A stretch of 44,022 bases of DNA, taken from positions 113,897-157,918 of the forward strand of contig DATD01000013.1 in NCBI GenBank assembly GCA_002504525.1, written 5' to 3'. Position numbers and translations under genes: made by a program. The notes beneath the pieces were generated by a model. It saw only the letters and a program-made list of their open reading frames with translations. It made no database searches and was not told the DNA's origin. Numbering within the stretch: position 1 is the stretch's first letter; each line of letters begins with the position of its first letter. Source of the stretch: Methanomassiliicoccus sp. UBA345 (lineage in GTDB: Archaea; Thermoplasmatota; Thermoplasmata; Methanomassiliicoccales; Methanomassiliicoccaceae). Of this stretch, positions 30,990 to 39,622 are shown one piece after another.

Positions 30990-31646
30990 TCAGATGTACA
31001 GGGCGTCCTCGACCCTGCCCAGCTCGATCGGCGTGGAGCGGAACCCTACGGCCGCGCCCTTGCTGTTCGCGATGAGAGAAGCACCGATCACGGGAGCGCC
31101 ATAGTTCAGCGTTCCGATGGCGGCAGGGACCTTGAACAGGTCACTGAGCATCTTCATCTCTTCCTTCGAGGTGGCGGGATGACACAGTATGCCCTTGTTA
31201 GTGACGGCACAGACCGAACCAACGGTGTTGTACCCGGCTATTGAACCTTGAACGACCTCAACCTGCAACGCTTCCTTGATCTGCTTCACCGCGCTGTCGG
31301 AAAGTTCCTCGTTCACCAGCGCGGCGTTGTCGTTCACCAAAATATTGTTGCCGCAGGCGTTGAGCTTGTCCTTGATTCGCTTGAAGGGTAGCTTCTTGCG
31401 GAGAGGACGCATCTCGGCCAGCGGGGCCATTCCGGAGACGATCCCGCCATAGGAGTTCATGGCCGCCAGCGCTCCCAAAATATTGGTCGAGGCGAGCGTG
31501 GCGTTCATGACCTCGCAGCCCAAGGCCTCGGAGATATCCGAGACCAGGGCCTCCGGGGCGTCGAATGGGACCAGGGCCAGGCTCTCGTTCGCTACACAGT
31601 AAACGCCGATGTATGGATTTCCTAGGTAGCTAGAGAGCCTGAGCAT
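30990..31646 (-). CDS. eif6: Translation initiation factor 6 (aIF6)
   Basis: 218 residues. The repeated segments typical of the five-fold aIF6 propeller are visible: MLRLSSYLGNPYIGVYC, VNATLASTNILGALAAMNSYG-like blocks, ACGNNILVNDNAALVNEELSD and GTLNYGAPVIGASLIANSKG. It binds the large subunit and prevents premature joining. It closes the ribosomal gene cluster. Its ATG is three codons after, and in the same frame as, the TAG stop of L31e. Confidence 0.95.
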   Translation of the reverse strand: MLRLSSYLGNPYIGVYCVANESLALVPFDAPEALVSDISEALGCEVMNATLASTNILGALAAMNSYGGIVSGMAPLAEMRPLRKKLPFKRIKDKLNACGNNILVNDNAALVNEELSDSAVKQIKEALQVEVVQGSIAGYNTVGSVCAVTNKGILCHPATSKEEMKMLSDLFKVPAAIGTLNYGAPVIGASLIANSKGAAVGFRSTPIELGRVEDALYI

Positions 31647-31655
31647 GTTGCTCGC

Positions 31656-31928
31656 CTACTCCTCTACCGTGGAATCCTCGGGAAGAGAGACCTCTACCAG
31701 GCCATCCTCGAACTTGACCGCTTTGACCTTGATGCGCAGCGGCGGGTTCTGGATGCCTCTGGCCCAAATGGCCTCGTTGAGGCGGTGGTCTATCCACACG
31801 TTGTCCTTGTCGGTTTTCATGTGGCGAACCACGTTGGCACGGATCTCCTTGATGGCGCGCGTGGCCCTCTTGGTGCGAGGCGCCATCTTGGTCTTCCTGA
31901 GCGTTATGTTCATTATCTTCTCGTCCAT
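31656..31928 (-). CDS. rpl31e: Ribosomal protein L31e
   Basis: 90 residues, with ITLRKTKMAPRTKRATRAIKEIRANVVRHMKTD and VWIDHRLNEAIWARGIQNPPLRIKVKAVK, which are diagnostic of L31e near the tunnel exit. The start follows GGAGTGATT at the end of L39e. The stop is TAG. Its frame continues through GCG AGC AAC straight into the aIF6 start. Confidence 0.96.
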   Translation of the reverse strand: MDEKIMNITLRKTKMAPRTKRATRAIKEIRANVVRHMKTDKDNVWIDHRLNEAIWARGIQNPPLRIKVKAVKFEDGLVEVSLPEDSTVEE

Positions 31929-31934
31929 GATGAA

Positions 31935-32090
31935 TCACTCCTTCAGATTGCTGTGTCTCCAGTTCCTTCTCTTAGGATGGCGGAGCACGGTCCTGTTGGT
32001 CCTCATCATGACCCATGCGGGGACCCTTCTGTTGGATTTCTCAGCCCTCATCAGGCGGATCTTCATAGCGGCGGGCTTGTTCCTGGCCAT
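31935..32090 (-). CDS. rpl39e: Ribosomal protein L39e
   Basis: 51 residues, very basic: MARNKPAAMKIRLMRAEKSN, then RRVPAWVMMRTNRTVLRHPK and RRNWRHSNLKE. This is a textbook L39e, which lines the exit tunnel, and its length is normal. It sits 6 bp before L31e and 3 bp after the PDCD5 gene, the common archaeal order. Confidence 0.96.
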   Translation of the reverse strand: MARNKPAAMKIRLMRAEKSNRRVPAWVMMRTNRTVLRHPKRRNWRHSNLKE

Positions 32091-32093
32091 TAA

Positions 32094-32435
32094 TTACACC
32101 CTCTCGATCTTAATATCTCTTTTCTGTGGGGTCACCTTCTGCAGGATGGCCTTTAGGGTACGGTCGTCGACCTGACCCTGTATCCTTCCCATCTGGAGAA
32201 GACGAATGAGCTGTTCCTCCACCGCGGCGGCAACATCTGGATAAGCCAGTCGGACCGTGGCTAGACGGTCTCGCGCTTCAGGGGTCAGTATCTGGCGCAT
32301 GACTGCCTGTATCTCTGCATCCCTGCGCGCTGCCTGCTCCTGCATCATTGCCTGTTGCTGCAGCTGCTGCTGTTGAGCATTCTGCATCTCTGCCATTCTG
32401 CGGCGTCGGATCTGCTCTAGTTCGTCATCCTGCAT
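32094..32435 (-). CDS. PDCD5-family DNA-binding protein
   Basis: 113 residues. A Gln/Met/Arg-rich helix (LEQIRRRRMAEMQNAQQQQL) is followed by a compact helical bundle (ILTPEARDRLATVRLAYPDVAAAVEEQLIRLLQMGRI) ending in VDDRTLKAILQKVTPQKRDIKI. This matches archaeal TFAR19/PDCD5 proteins. They bind nucleic acid; the exact task is open. It is normally found between S19e and L39e, as here. The stop is TAA. Confidence 0.93.
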   Translation of the reverse strand: MQDDELEQIRRRRMAEMQNAQQQQLQQQAMMQEQAARRDAEIQAVMRQILTPEARDRLATVRLAYPDVAAAVEEQLIRLLQMGRIQGQVDDRTLKAILQKVTPQKRDIKIERV

Positions 32436-32447
32436 TTAGATCTCCCT

Positions 32448-32876
32448 TCACTGATGAGTCTCGTCGTATACCTCTTTGGACATCTTGTCCAGGAGGGCCT
32501 GTCCCTTGGGGGTGATGACCCTGCCGTTCTTCTTGTCCTTGGCGACGAGGCCGGACTGTTCAAGCTGTATGAGGCACCTGCGGGCGATGGCCCTGGAGCC
32601 TTTCACCGCGCGGTTGGGCTTGGAGCCACGGTCGACAAAGCCACCGTACTCAGCGGCCAGGCGGGACGAGCCAACCGGCCCGATGACATAGACCTTCCTC
32701 AGGACGGAGGCGGTCCGGGTGAACCACCAGTCGGGCTGAGAGGGCGCCTTTTCAGTGTGCATTCCTGTCTTCACGAACTCCGCCCAGTCGGGTGCCTGGA
32801 TCGCATCCATCTGCTTCAACTGAGCCGCCGTCTTGGCGATGAGCTTCTCGGGCGGAACATCATAGACCGTAACCAT
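32448..32876 (-). CDS. rps19e: Ribosomal protein S19e
   Basis: 142 residues. MVTVYDVPPEKLIAKTAAQL, the block PSQPDWWFTRTASVLRKVYVIGPVG and GGFVDRGSKPNRAVKGSRAIARRCLIQLEQSGLV are typical. It is a small-subunit protein involved in late 30S maturation and the first gene of this cluster. GAGGTAGG precedes the ATG. Confidence 0.95.
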   Translation of the reverse strand: MVTVYDVPPEKLIAKTAAQLKQMDAIQAPDWAEFVKTGMHTEKAPSQPDWWFTRTASVLRKVYVIGPVGSSRLAAEYGGFVDRGSKPNRAVKGSRAIARRCLIQLEQSGLVAKDKKNGRVITPKGQALLDKMSKEVYDETHQ

Positions 32877-33210
32877 ATGACCTACCTCGAAATTACATTA
32901 ATTCTATCCAAGCGAGGATAATGCCTACCGCATTAATATGGATGTCCTATAAAAGCGTTTCTGGCTTCCGGGAACCGCTGGGAATGATCCTGTCATCAGG
33001 CCTTGAGGGCGGTCCTGGCGCAATTACGCTCTCGTCAGGCGCATAGAGGGCAGCCGACAATCTCTCCGAGTTCGTCATATGTCCCCTTCCTCCAACGCCT
33101 AGGGCGACATCCCTCATATACCTTTGTGGATGAAAGGGCCGTCGACCAGTGTCGGCGTTTAGAAGACCGGGGTCACAGCATCGAGTCGACGGGCGTCGCG
33201 GGCCAGCGCA
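32877..33210. other. Intergenic region with promoter of the ribosomal cluster
   Basis: Minus-strand CTTTTATAG (about 32947-32955) is the likely TATA box for the S19e cluster, giving a leader near 45 nt. The GC-rich remainder (32990-33210) shows no supported gene on either strand. Confidence 0.4.
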
Positions 33211-33417
33211 TCACGGCGATACGCTGCGCTTGCTGTCCCACCGATTCCCGCACGATCGGCATTGGTGGTCGGGGCTGTCATCACCGACGCAGCAACCGCC
33301 GTGGACCACCCTGCCCTCCCGGTCCGCCTCTTCCATCTGCGGCGACCACCTAGGGGACCCGTAAATAATGACGGCGACCTTGCAGGAACCGCATCTCGGG
33401 CATCTCTCATCCGACAT
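33211..33417 (-). CDS. Small zinc-ribbon protein
   Basis: 68 residues from ATG 33417; ATG 33450 would add 11. The pattern CPRCGSCKVAVIIYGSPRW, then GRVVHGGCCVGDDSPDHQCRSCGNRW, belongs to a widespread family of short uncharacterised proteins in which two CxxC pairs form a ribbon around a YGxP strand. No ribosome site decides the start. No partner is evident. Confidence 0.65.
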   Translation of the reverse strand: MSDERCPRCGSCKVAVIIYGSPRWSPQMEEADREGRVVHGGCCVGDDSPDHQCRSCGNRWDSKRSVSP

Positions 33418-33546
33418 CGATGAACGAAGGCGTTCAACGCCCTTGAACATTGCCATAAGCGCCGGTTCGAGCCGCATGCGACCTGGACGGACGCCTCGAT
33501 CCGACCTTAAGGGCCATTCATTCTGCGATGCTCGTTGCCACCGTGG

Positions 33547-33556
33547 TTTAAAAATA
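33547..33556 (+). promoter_or_regulatory. TATA box for ubiX
   Basis: TTTAAAAATA is centred about 28 bp before the ATG at 33579, predicting a leaderless mRNA. Confidence 0.55.
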
Positions 33557-33578
33557 GGCGGGTGGGAATGAGGCACCC

Positions 33579-34121
33579 ATGCGGTACGTCGTGGCGCTCA
33601 CCGGCTGCTCAGGCATCCGATATGGCATCCGCCTTCTTGAAGAGCTAGATGGCGAGAGGGAACTCATCATATCCGAGATGGGCAGGAAGGTGCTCGACGA
33701 GGAGACGGGGCTGACCATGGACGATCTGGAAGCGAACGCCGAGGAGATCTACAGCGATGATGATCTGTTCGCTCCCCCGGCCTCTGGATCACACCGATTC
33801 GACGCCATGATCATATGCCCCTGCACCCAGTCCACGCTCGCTAAGATCGCCGCGGGCATTTCCGACACCCTCATCACCCGCGCTGCCTCCGTTACGCTGA
33901 AGGAGAAGAGGAAGCTCATCATCGTCCCCCGAGAGACCCCGCTCAGCACCATCATGCTGGAGAACGAGCTGAAGCTGGCCCGGGCGGGAGCAATCATTCT
34001 TCCCGCCTCGCCGGCGTTCTATGCTGAGCCGCGCACGGTCGATGACATGCTCAACTTCGTCGTCGGCAAGGTCCTGGACCAGGTGGGACAGGAGCATGAC
34101 CTGTTCAGGCGATGGGGTTGA
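33579..34121 (+). CDS. ubiX: Flavin prenyltransferase (UbiX family)
   Basis: 180 residues. The N-terminal YVVALTGCSGIRYGIRLLE binds flavin phosphate, and AMIICPCTQSTLAKIAAGISDTLITRAA, KLIIVPRETPLSTIMLENELKLARAGAIILPA are conserved UbiX segments. The enzyme prenylates FMN to make the cofactor of UbiD-type decarboxylases. In many archaea that cofactor serves the modified mevalonate route to isoprenoid lipids. No UbiD gene is in view. Confidence 0.93.
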   Translation: MRYVVALTGCSGIRYGIRLLEELDGERELIISEMGRKVLDEETGLTMDDLEANAEEIYSDDDLFAPPASGSHRFDAMIICPCTQSTLAKIAAGISDTLITRAASVTLKEKRKLIIVPRETPLSTIMLENELKLARAGAIILPASPAFYAEPRTVDDMLNFVVGKVLDQVGQEHDLFRRWG

Positions 34122-34193
34122 GAGGCGGCCCCGGCCCCCGCCTTTGCCGGACATGCATACGGCCGATCTCTGAGAGCGCTTCGCCATTTCCTA

Positions 34194-35432
34194 TCAGCCC
34201 TCCGCCGGACTTCCCTCTTTCTTCCGATGAGGGACGAACACATGCTCCCTCATTACATGGACCATTATCGGCACGGCCGCTAACTGGAGCGCCGTTGAGA
34301 ACGCCATCATGGCAACGATCGAGCTGCCGTACAGGGCGCCCATGATCACGCTTCCGAGGAACCACGACACACCAAAGGCCGCATTGTATACGCCGAACGC
34401 GGTACCTCTCCGGACCTGAGGGGTCATGTCCGCCACCACCGCCCTCATCACCGACTCCTGCGCCCCGAAGCCGAACCCGTACAGGGCCATGCCCAGCATT
34501 ACCACCGTCAGGTCGCTGGAGAAGATCAATGGGACGCACAACGGCACCACTGCCGAGGCGCAGATCAGGGGCAGTATGCCGATGCGGTCGTATGACCTTC
34601 CGAACGCCAGGGCGGACAGGCCGTCCGATGCCATGACGAGGGCGTACATGACGGGCACCCATCCGTCGGAGATCTCTGAGAAGTCGCCGATATGCATGGC
34701 GACCAGAGGAAAGTCAGCATAACCGGCGGCTATCAAGGCTCCTGCCAGCACGTAGAACCAGAACATTCGGGGGAGCTTCGTGCTGCTTCCCGCCGCCGGC
34801 ACGGTCTTCTCCATCCCTCGGGGCTGAGGGTTCATCCTCCTTGCATAGGCCAGGAGGACGATCGCCATCAGTGCCGGGATCATCAAAACCTCGAAGCCGA
34901 GGCGATAGTCCCCGCCCAACCACATGACCACTACTATCGCGACTGGACCGATCATCCCGCCTACCGATGACAGCGCTTCCTGCACCCCATACGCCCATCC
35001 CCTCCCCATGTCCGAACCGGCGTACGATAGCATGGCGTCGCGGGCAGGACCTCGTATCGCGCGGCCGATCCGCTCCAGCATTATGAGGCACATTGCGCCC
35101 ACCCAGTTGCCTGCCAGAGCAAGGGCCGGCACGGCGATGAGGTTGATCCCATAGCCTATGAACAGAGGCGCCCAGTAGTTGCCCGTTCGGTCCACAAGCC
35201 TGCCGAAGAATATCCGGAGGCTGTATCCCAGGAGCTCGCTGAGCCCTGCCACGATGCCCACCACGGCCGCGCTGGCGCCGAGCAGCCCGAGATACGGGCC
35301 CATGACGCTGCGCGTACCTTCAGTGGCGATATCGGCGAGGAGCCCGATCAGCCCCAGCATGATCACGAAGAGAACTGCCAACGATCGCTTCCGCTTGCAC
35401 TTATGTGCACTAATCCCATCCACCCGCCCCAT
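34194..35432 (-). CDS. MFS transporter
   Basis: 412 residues with about twelve hydrophobic helices in two halves. The loop between helices 2 and 3 reads FFGRLVDRTG (the MFS GxxxDR/K-type motif), and a matching ALAFGRSYDRIG occurs in the second half. ERIGRAIRGPARDAMLSYAG resembles the ERxGKxxRxPxRDA motif of a group of poorly characterised MFS proteins. The substrate is unknown; multidrug or metabolite efflux is possible. A GTG at 35423 is an alternative start. Confidence 0.88.
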   Translation of the reverse strand: MGRVDGISAHKCKRKRSLAVLFVIMLGLIGLLADIATEGTRSVMGPYLGLLGASAAVVGIVAGLSELLGYSLRIFFGRLVDRTGNYWAPLFIGYGINLIAVPALALAGNWVGAMCLIMLERIGRAIRGPARDAMLSYAGSDMGRGWAYGVQEALSSVGGMIGPVAIVVVMWLGGDYRLGFEVLMIPALMAIVLLAYARRMNPQPRGMEKTVPAAGSSTKLPRMFWFYVLAGALIAAGYADFPLVAMHIGDFSEISDGWVPVMYALVMASDGLSALAFGRSYDRIGILPLICASAVVPLCVPLIFSSDLTVVMLGMALYGFGFGAQESVMRAVVADMTPQVRRGTAFGVYNAAFGVSWFLGSVIMGALYGSSIVAMMAFSTALQLAAVPIMVHVMREHVFVPHRKKEGSPAEG

Positions 35433-35895
35433 CCTCCCAACCCTCAGCCTTGAGCATCAACCAAGACCGGAGGAGGACGGCGCATCGTCTAGACAAGACG
35501 GCGATCCGGCAGCACAATGGCTACCGCATCTCATGGCCTGACCCATCCTCCAGGCATGGCTGCCGGTTCACATTTACGGCATCCGGGTTTGGTATGCGGT
35601 GATGAATATATAAATCCGATTAATCGACCGAGGGCGGCGTTGTCTCTCGCTCAGGAGGGGGCGGTTCTACGAGGTTACTGAAAATGTGCTCCCATCGCCC
35701 CGGCATGAAAGCAGGCCTGGAGCTTATGGGCAGGACCGCGACGGACCGCGTATGACAGCACCGTGGTCCTGCGTCATCTGCGATCGGAAGCATCCAAGCT
35801 CTGATCGCATCTGCAGCGCTCCGAAAGCGACGATATCCGTTCGAGACGCAGGCCTGCGAGGACGAAGCTCGGCGTCATGAAGGGGGTGCCCCGCA
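35433..35895. other. Intergenic region between leuS and the MFS gene
   Basis: No supported gene. A strong TATA-like AATATATAAAT at 35605-35615 can be read in either direction. It could drive the MFS gene with a 150-nt leader, or an unannotated plus-strand RNA starting near 35640. A plus-strand frame (ATG 35752 to TGA 35880) contains CVICDRKHPSSDRIC but lacks other support. Confidence 0.35.
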
Positions 35896-38775
35896 TCACT
35901 CCACGTAGATGGCGGGGCGGCGGGGCTGGGCGGCGCGGGACTTCTTCTGAGGGTCCGGGGCCGATGCGTCATCGGCGGAGTACACCTCGACCGTCGCCCC
36001 GATCTCCTTGGTGAGGAAATCGAGAGAGCCGGCAAGATGGTCTAATTCATCCAGCTCGACGGACAGCCGCTTTCTCTCGCCCTCGGCCCGCTTCATGAGG
36101 TCCTCGGCGGTCTTTCGGGCGAAATCGGCCGCCTCCTTTCCGTGGCGCTTAAGCTCATCGCGAGACATGACCGCCTTGGTCAGAGCGGGGACGGTCAGCT
36201 TGCCCTCGTTCGCCAGCTCGAGACCGGTGGCGAACACCCGGCGCTTCCACTCCGGAGCGGTGTACAGCATCACCTTCTTCGGGGATATGCCCGTCACCCG
36301 CAGGATCTCGTTGATGTCGGACATGACGTCAGCGAGGTAGGTCTCGGCCACCTCGGCACTCCGGTCGATCTGCTCCGCCATCGGCTCCGGGTATGGGGCC
36401 ATGGAAACGAACCCTTTCTCTCCGATGCCTTCCCACATCTCCTCGGCGATGTGCGGAGTGATCGGCGCCATCATGCGTATCCACATGCTGAGCACCCTGG
36501 CCGCGGTAGCGGCGCTGCGCCCGCCGCGGCGAACGTACCAGCGAACGTCGGCGAGCGTCTCGAAGTACGCCTCATTGGCCATGCGGCGGAGGTCGTAGTC
36601 GTTCATAGCGTCCGCGATCGCTCCCGCGCGGTTGTTCATGCGGGAGATGAGCCAGCGGTCGATGATCGTCCCCTCGATGCCGTCGAAGGCCTTCAGCTCG
36701 TCAACCGTGCGAATGACACGCTCCATCCGGGACGCGTAGTTCTCGATGTTGCTCTCGTCCCACTCCACGTCGGCGAAGGGGGCGGCGATGTGCGCATAGT
36801 ACAGACGGAGGGCATCGACGCCGAAGCGGCCCGCCGCGTCCGGTATGGGCTCCGCCCCGCCCTTGGACTTCGAGATCTTTCCCAGCTTGCCGGTGACGTA
36901 CCAGTTGACGAATATGCCCCGGGGCCACAGCTCCGGCGGCAGGATGGCCACGTGGTTCTTCAGGAACGCCGGGAAGTGCACGGTCATGTGCTCCTTTCCT
37001 CCCAGGTTTATGTCCAGGGGGTAGAAGTACTGCACATCGTCGCGAATACGGCGGAGCAGGCCTGGATCGATGCCCGTGGAGGCCGCTACCTCGGGAACGG
37101 CACCCTTGCCGAGGAACACCAGGTCAAAGAACTCCTCGGTCATCTGCTCGAGCTTGAGCAGCCCGGTGTTGTAGTAGTGCGATATAGTATAGTATATTGG
37201 ATATAGGGTCGAATCGGAGATGGCCTCTATGATCCACTTCGGATCGAAGGGGAACCGTGTTCCGAGCCAGTTGCCCTGGCGGACGCAGGCCCTCTCGCGG
37301 AACCAATCCAGGACGCCCTGCACGTTGGTGTAGAACTCCGACGGTAGTATGTGCATGCTCCGGCAGTGCGCCTTGGTCGCCTCGGTAAGGGCAACATTGC
37401 CGTAATCGATGAACCACTGATCGGGGACCTTCTTGATGACCACAGGCTTCCCGCAGCGGCATACCACCTCTTCGGAAAGGTCGTAGAACACCTCCGCCTC
37501 GCCCTTCTCGACCATCATCTTCTTGATGAGCTCCTTGGCCTCCTCCACCTTGAGGCCTGCGAACTCAGCGCAGTTGTCGTTCATCCGGCCGGTGTGGAAG
37601 CCATCCTTGTAGATCTGCTTCTTGAACTCCTCCAGCCTCGGGTCGGTTCCGTCGGTGATGCCAGTCCTCTCGATCAGCTCCACCGCCGGCATGGGCCCGT
37701 AGCCCTTGGTGTCGATGATCGGTATGGGCCTGATGGCACGCACCCGCTCGGGATCGATCCCATATCGGGCCATGGTCTGCTCGTCATTCTGCAGCAGCAG
37801 GAGCGCCATCCAGTCGTCCGGCGCGTCCGACGGCACCGATGTGACGAGCCCCGTTCCGACCTCCGGCTTGACGAATGACGCCGGCAGCACGGGAATCGGG
37901 CGGTGTATGACAGGCGCGATCGCTTCCTTGCCGATGAGCTCGCTACCGTTCATCGAGCCGATGAGCTCCAGGCCATCCTTCTGGTAGAGCATCTTCTCGT
38001 ACGACGGCCGGCTGATGACCCACGTTTCATCGCCGCGGCGCACTTTTACATACTCGATCCCGGGGTTCACCCAGAAGTTGGTCTGCCCGTACACCGTCTC
38101 GGGACGCAGGGTGGCTGCGACAAGGAAGAGGTCGCCGCACTTGAACTTGAGAAGAGTATACTCGGTGGTCTCGGCGCTGCCGCCCTTGGAGAGGTCCGTC
38201 TCGGACGCATCGATGGCCACCGGCCCGCACTCCACGCAAGCAGGGGCGAAGTAAGGCTTCTGGATCAGCAGTCCGGCATCGTGTAGCTTGCGGAACTGCC
38301 ACTGGATGAAGCGCCCGTAGTCGGGGTTGGTGGTGCTGGTGAACCGCCGCCAGTCGGCCAGGAAGCCGAAGCGGCGCCAGTACTGGCTCTGATATACCTC
38401 GTTGAAGAAGTTCACAACGTCCATCGGTTCCGTCAAGTGGGATATCATGTCCTCCGGGCAGCCGTTGGCGAGCAGGTAATCGACGGTCTTGGGATCGCGG
38501 GCCTTGATGCGGTTGGCGAGCGAGATGGCCCCGTTGCCGGTGGCATGGGTGCCCAGGGGGAACAGTACGTTGTATCCGCACATCCGCTTGTATCGGCCGA
38601 TCCCATCGACGTAGGTGTAGCCGCGCATGTGGCCGACGTGAAGGTAACCGGTCAAACCTGGGTATGCGAAGATGATCATGAACTTGGGACGGGCGTCCCT
38701 CTCTGCCTCGTTGATCCTGGCGGCGTACCATTTCGCCTGCCACTTGGCCTCTATCTGTGTTGTCCAAGCCGACAT
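35896..38775 (-). CDS. leuS: Leucyl-tRNA synthetase (archaeal type)
   Basis: 959 residues from ATG 38775, preceded by AAGGTG. Class I signatures are YLHVGHMRGYTY (HIGH) and GKISKSKGG (KMSKS). Between them lies the CP1 editing domain, and an anticodon-binding domain and C-terminal extension follow, as in archaeal/eukaryotic LeuRS. A TATA-like TTAATATC lies about 30-40 bp upstream. The enzyme charges tRNA-Leu. Confidence 0.96.
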   Translation of the reverse strand: MSAWTTQIEAKWQAKWYAARINEAERDARPKFMIIFAYPGLTGYLHVGHMRGYTYVDGIGRYKRMCGYNVLFPLGTHATGNGAISLANRIKARDPKTVDYLLANGCPEDMISHLTEPMDVVNFFNEVYQSQYWRRFGFLADWRRFTSTTNPDYGRFIQWQFRKLHDAGLLIQKPYFAPACVECGPVAIDASETDLSKGGSAETTEYTLLKFKCGDLFLVAATLRPETVYGQTNFWVNPGIEYVKVRRGDETWVISRPSYEKMLYQKDGLELIGSMNGSELIGKEAIAPVIHRPIPVLPASFVKPEVGTGLVTSVPSDAPDDWMALLLLQNDEQTMARYGIDPERVRAIRPIPIIDTKGYGPMPAVELIERTGITDGTDPRLEEFKKQIYKDGFHTGRMNDNCAEFAGLKVEEAKELIKKMMVEKGEAEVFYDLSEEVVCRCGKPVVIKKVPDQWFIDYGNVALTEATKAHCRSMHILPSEFYTNVQGVLDWFRERACVRQGNWLGTRFPFDPKWIIEAISDSTLYPIYYTISHYYNTGLLKLEQMTEEFFDLVFLGKGAVPEVAASTGIDPGLLRRIRDDVQYFYPLDINLGGKEHMTVHFPAFLKNHVAILPPELWPRGIFVNWYVTGKLGKISKSKGGAEPIPDAAGRFGVDALRLYYAHIAAPFADVEWDESNIENYASRMERVIRTVDELKAFDGIEGTIIDRWLISRMNNRAGAIADAMNDYDLRRMANEAYFETLADVRWYVRRGGRSAATAARVLSMWIRMMAPITPHIAEEMWEGIGEKGFVSMAPYPEPMAEQIDRSAEVAETYLADVMSDINEILRVTGISPKKVMLYTAPEWKRRVFATGLELANEGKLTVPALTKAVMSRDELKRHGKEAADFARKTAEDLMKRAEGERKRLSVELDELDHLAGSLDFLTKEIGATVEVYSADDASAPDPQKKSRAAQPRRPAIYVE

Positions 38776-39060
38776 CTGCACACCTTGATGGCCTCGGTAT
38801 TGATTAAAGATATTAATAGGATGTTTCCGCGACAGCGTGAAAACATTCACACTGGAGCCTTGCGGTCCCCCTCAGAGCCGCCATGGTCGGCATCCTGTCA
38901 CACGATATGCTCCGGCATGCTCGCCGTCATATCGGTCGCGCGGCGGACGCTTCCGTATGACACACCGCATGCGCTCCAAACAACGAACGTATGAGAACAT
39001 CATCTTAATATGCTGACGGATATATGACTGGCCTGCAGCATTTACCAGAATCAAAATGGA

Positions 39061-39119
39061 TATGACAATATATGACAAGTGACATATTTTTAAATACCCT
39101 GTAGGTCATTACTGTCATA
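39061..39119 (+). promoter_or_regulatory. Promoter with TATGACA repeats, candidate RHH operator
   Basis: TATGACAA occurs at 39061-39068 and 39071-39078, exactly one helical turn apart. GTGACATA is at 39079-39086, directly before the TATA box TTTTTAAATA (about 39087-39096). The inverted element TGTCATA is at 39113-39119. Flanking copies occur at 38956-38962 and, partly, 39023-39029. The array surrounds the start of the ribbon-helix-helix regulator gene, the classic layout for autoregulation. Confidence 0.6.
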
Positions 39120-39146
39120 CCGCCTCGTTAAGGGAGATAGAGCAAC

Positions 39147-39524
39147 ATGGATGGAGAGAGGATCTCACTGCGGCTAGAACCGGAGGACCTGAGGATGCTG
39201 GACAGCTTCCTTGTGGAACACCCCGAATTCTCCAACAGGTCGCATCTGGCCCGTCTCGCCATACGCGGCTTCATCGAACAGACCGCGGCGACAGCAGACA
39301 CCGGGAACGTCTGCCAGCCTTCCAAGAGGAACGCGGTGACGATCGAGGTGCCCGCACTGGCATACATGACCATCGAGGACTTCATACGGGCAGGAGTCTA
39401 CAACTCCATGGAGGACGCGGTGGTCGAGTGCCTGAGGGAGAAGTTCATCACTAAGGAGGCCAAGGATAGGATCCTGCGTCAGCAGGCCGAATCCGTCCGG
39501 GCCGTCGAAGTGCTGGACCGCTAA
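39147..39524 (+). CDS. Ribbon-helix-helix DNA-binding regulator, tandem domains
   Basis: 125 residues. The N-terminal part ERISLRLEPEDLRMLDSFLVEHPEFSNRSHLARLAIRGFIEQ fits a ribbon-helix-helix domain (beta strand, helix, SNRS turn, helix). A second similar unit, AVTIEVPALAYMTIEDFIRAGVYNSMEDAVVECLREKF, follows after a short linker, so one chain might act as a two-domain unit. AAGGGAGAT precedes the ATG. It is followed 98 bp downstream by a short FtsZ gene, which it probably co-regulates. Confidence 0.85.
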   Translation: MDGERISLRLEPEDLRMLDSFLVEHPEFSNRSHLARLAIRGFIEQTAATADTGNVCQPSKRNAVTIEVPALAYMTIEDFIRAGVYNSMEDAVVECLREKFITKEAKDRILRQQAESVRAVEVLDR

Positions 39525-39622
39525 GGAGGCTCTGTCGGCCCGCGTAAGGCCGGACCGATAGGGATGGGATGCACGTCTTACAGGCAAACAACTTCAGCGA
39601 ACGCTAGAATGGGTGAGAGGGG

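Noticed and set aside
36142..37206. Open frame of 354 codons opposite leuS
   Set aside because: His/Arg/Val-rich antisense translation of leuS; not a protein-like composition.
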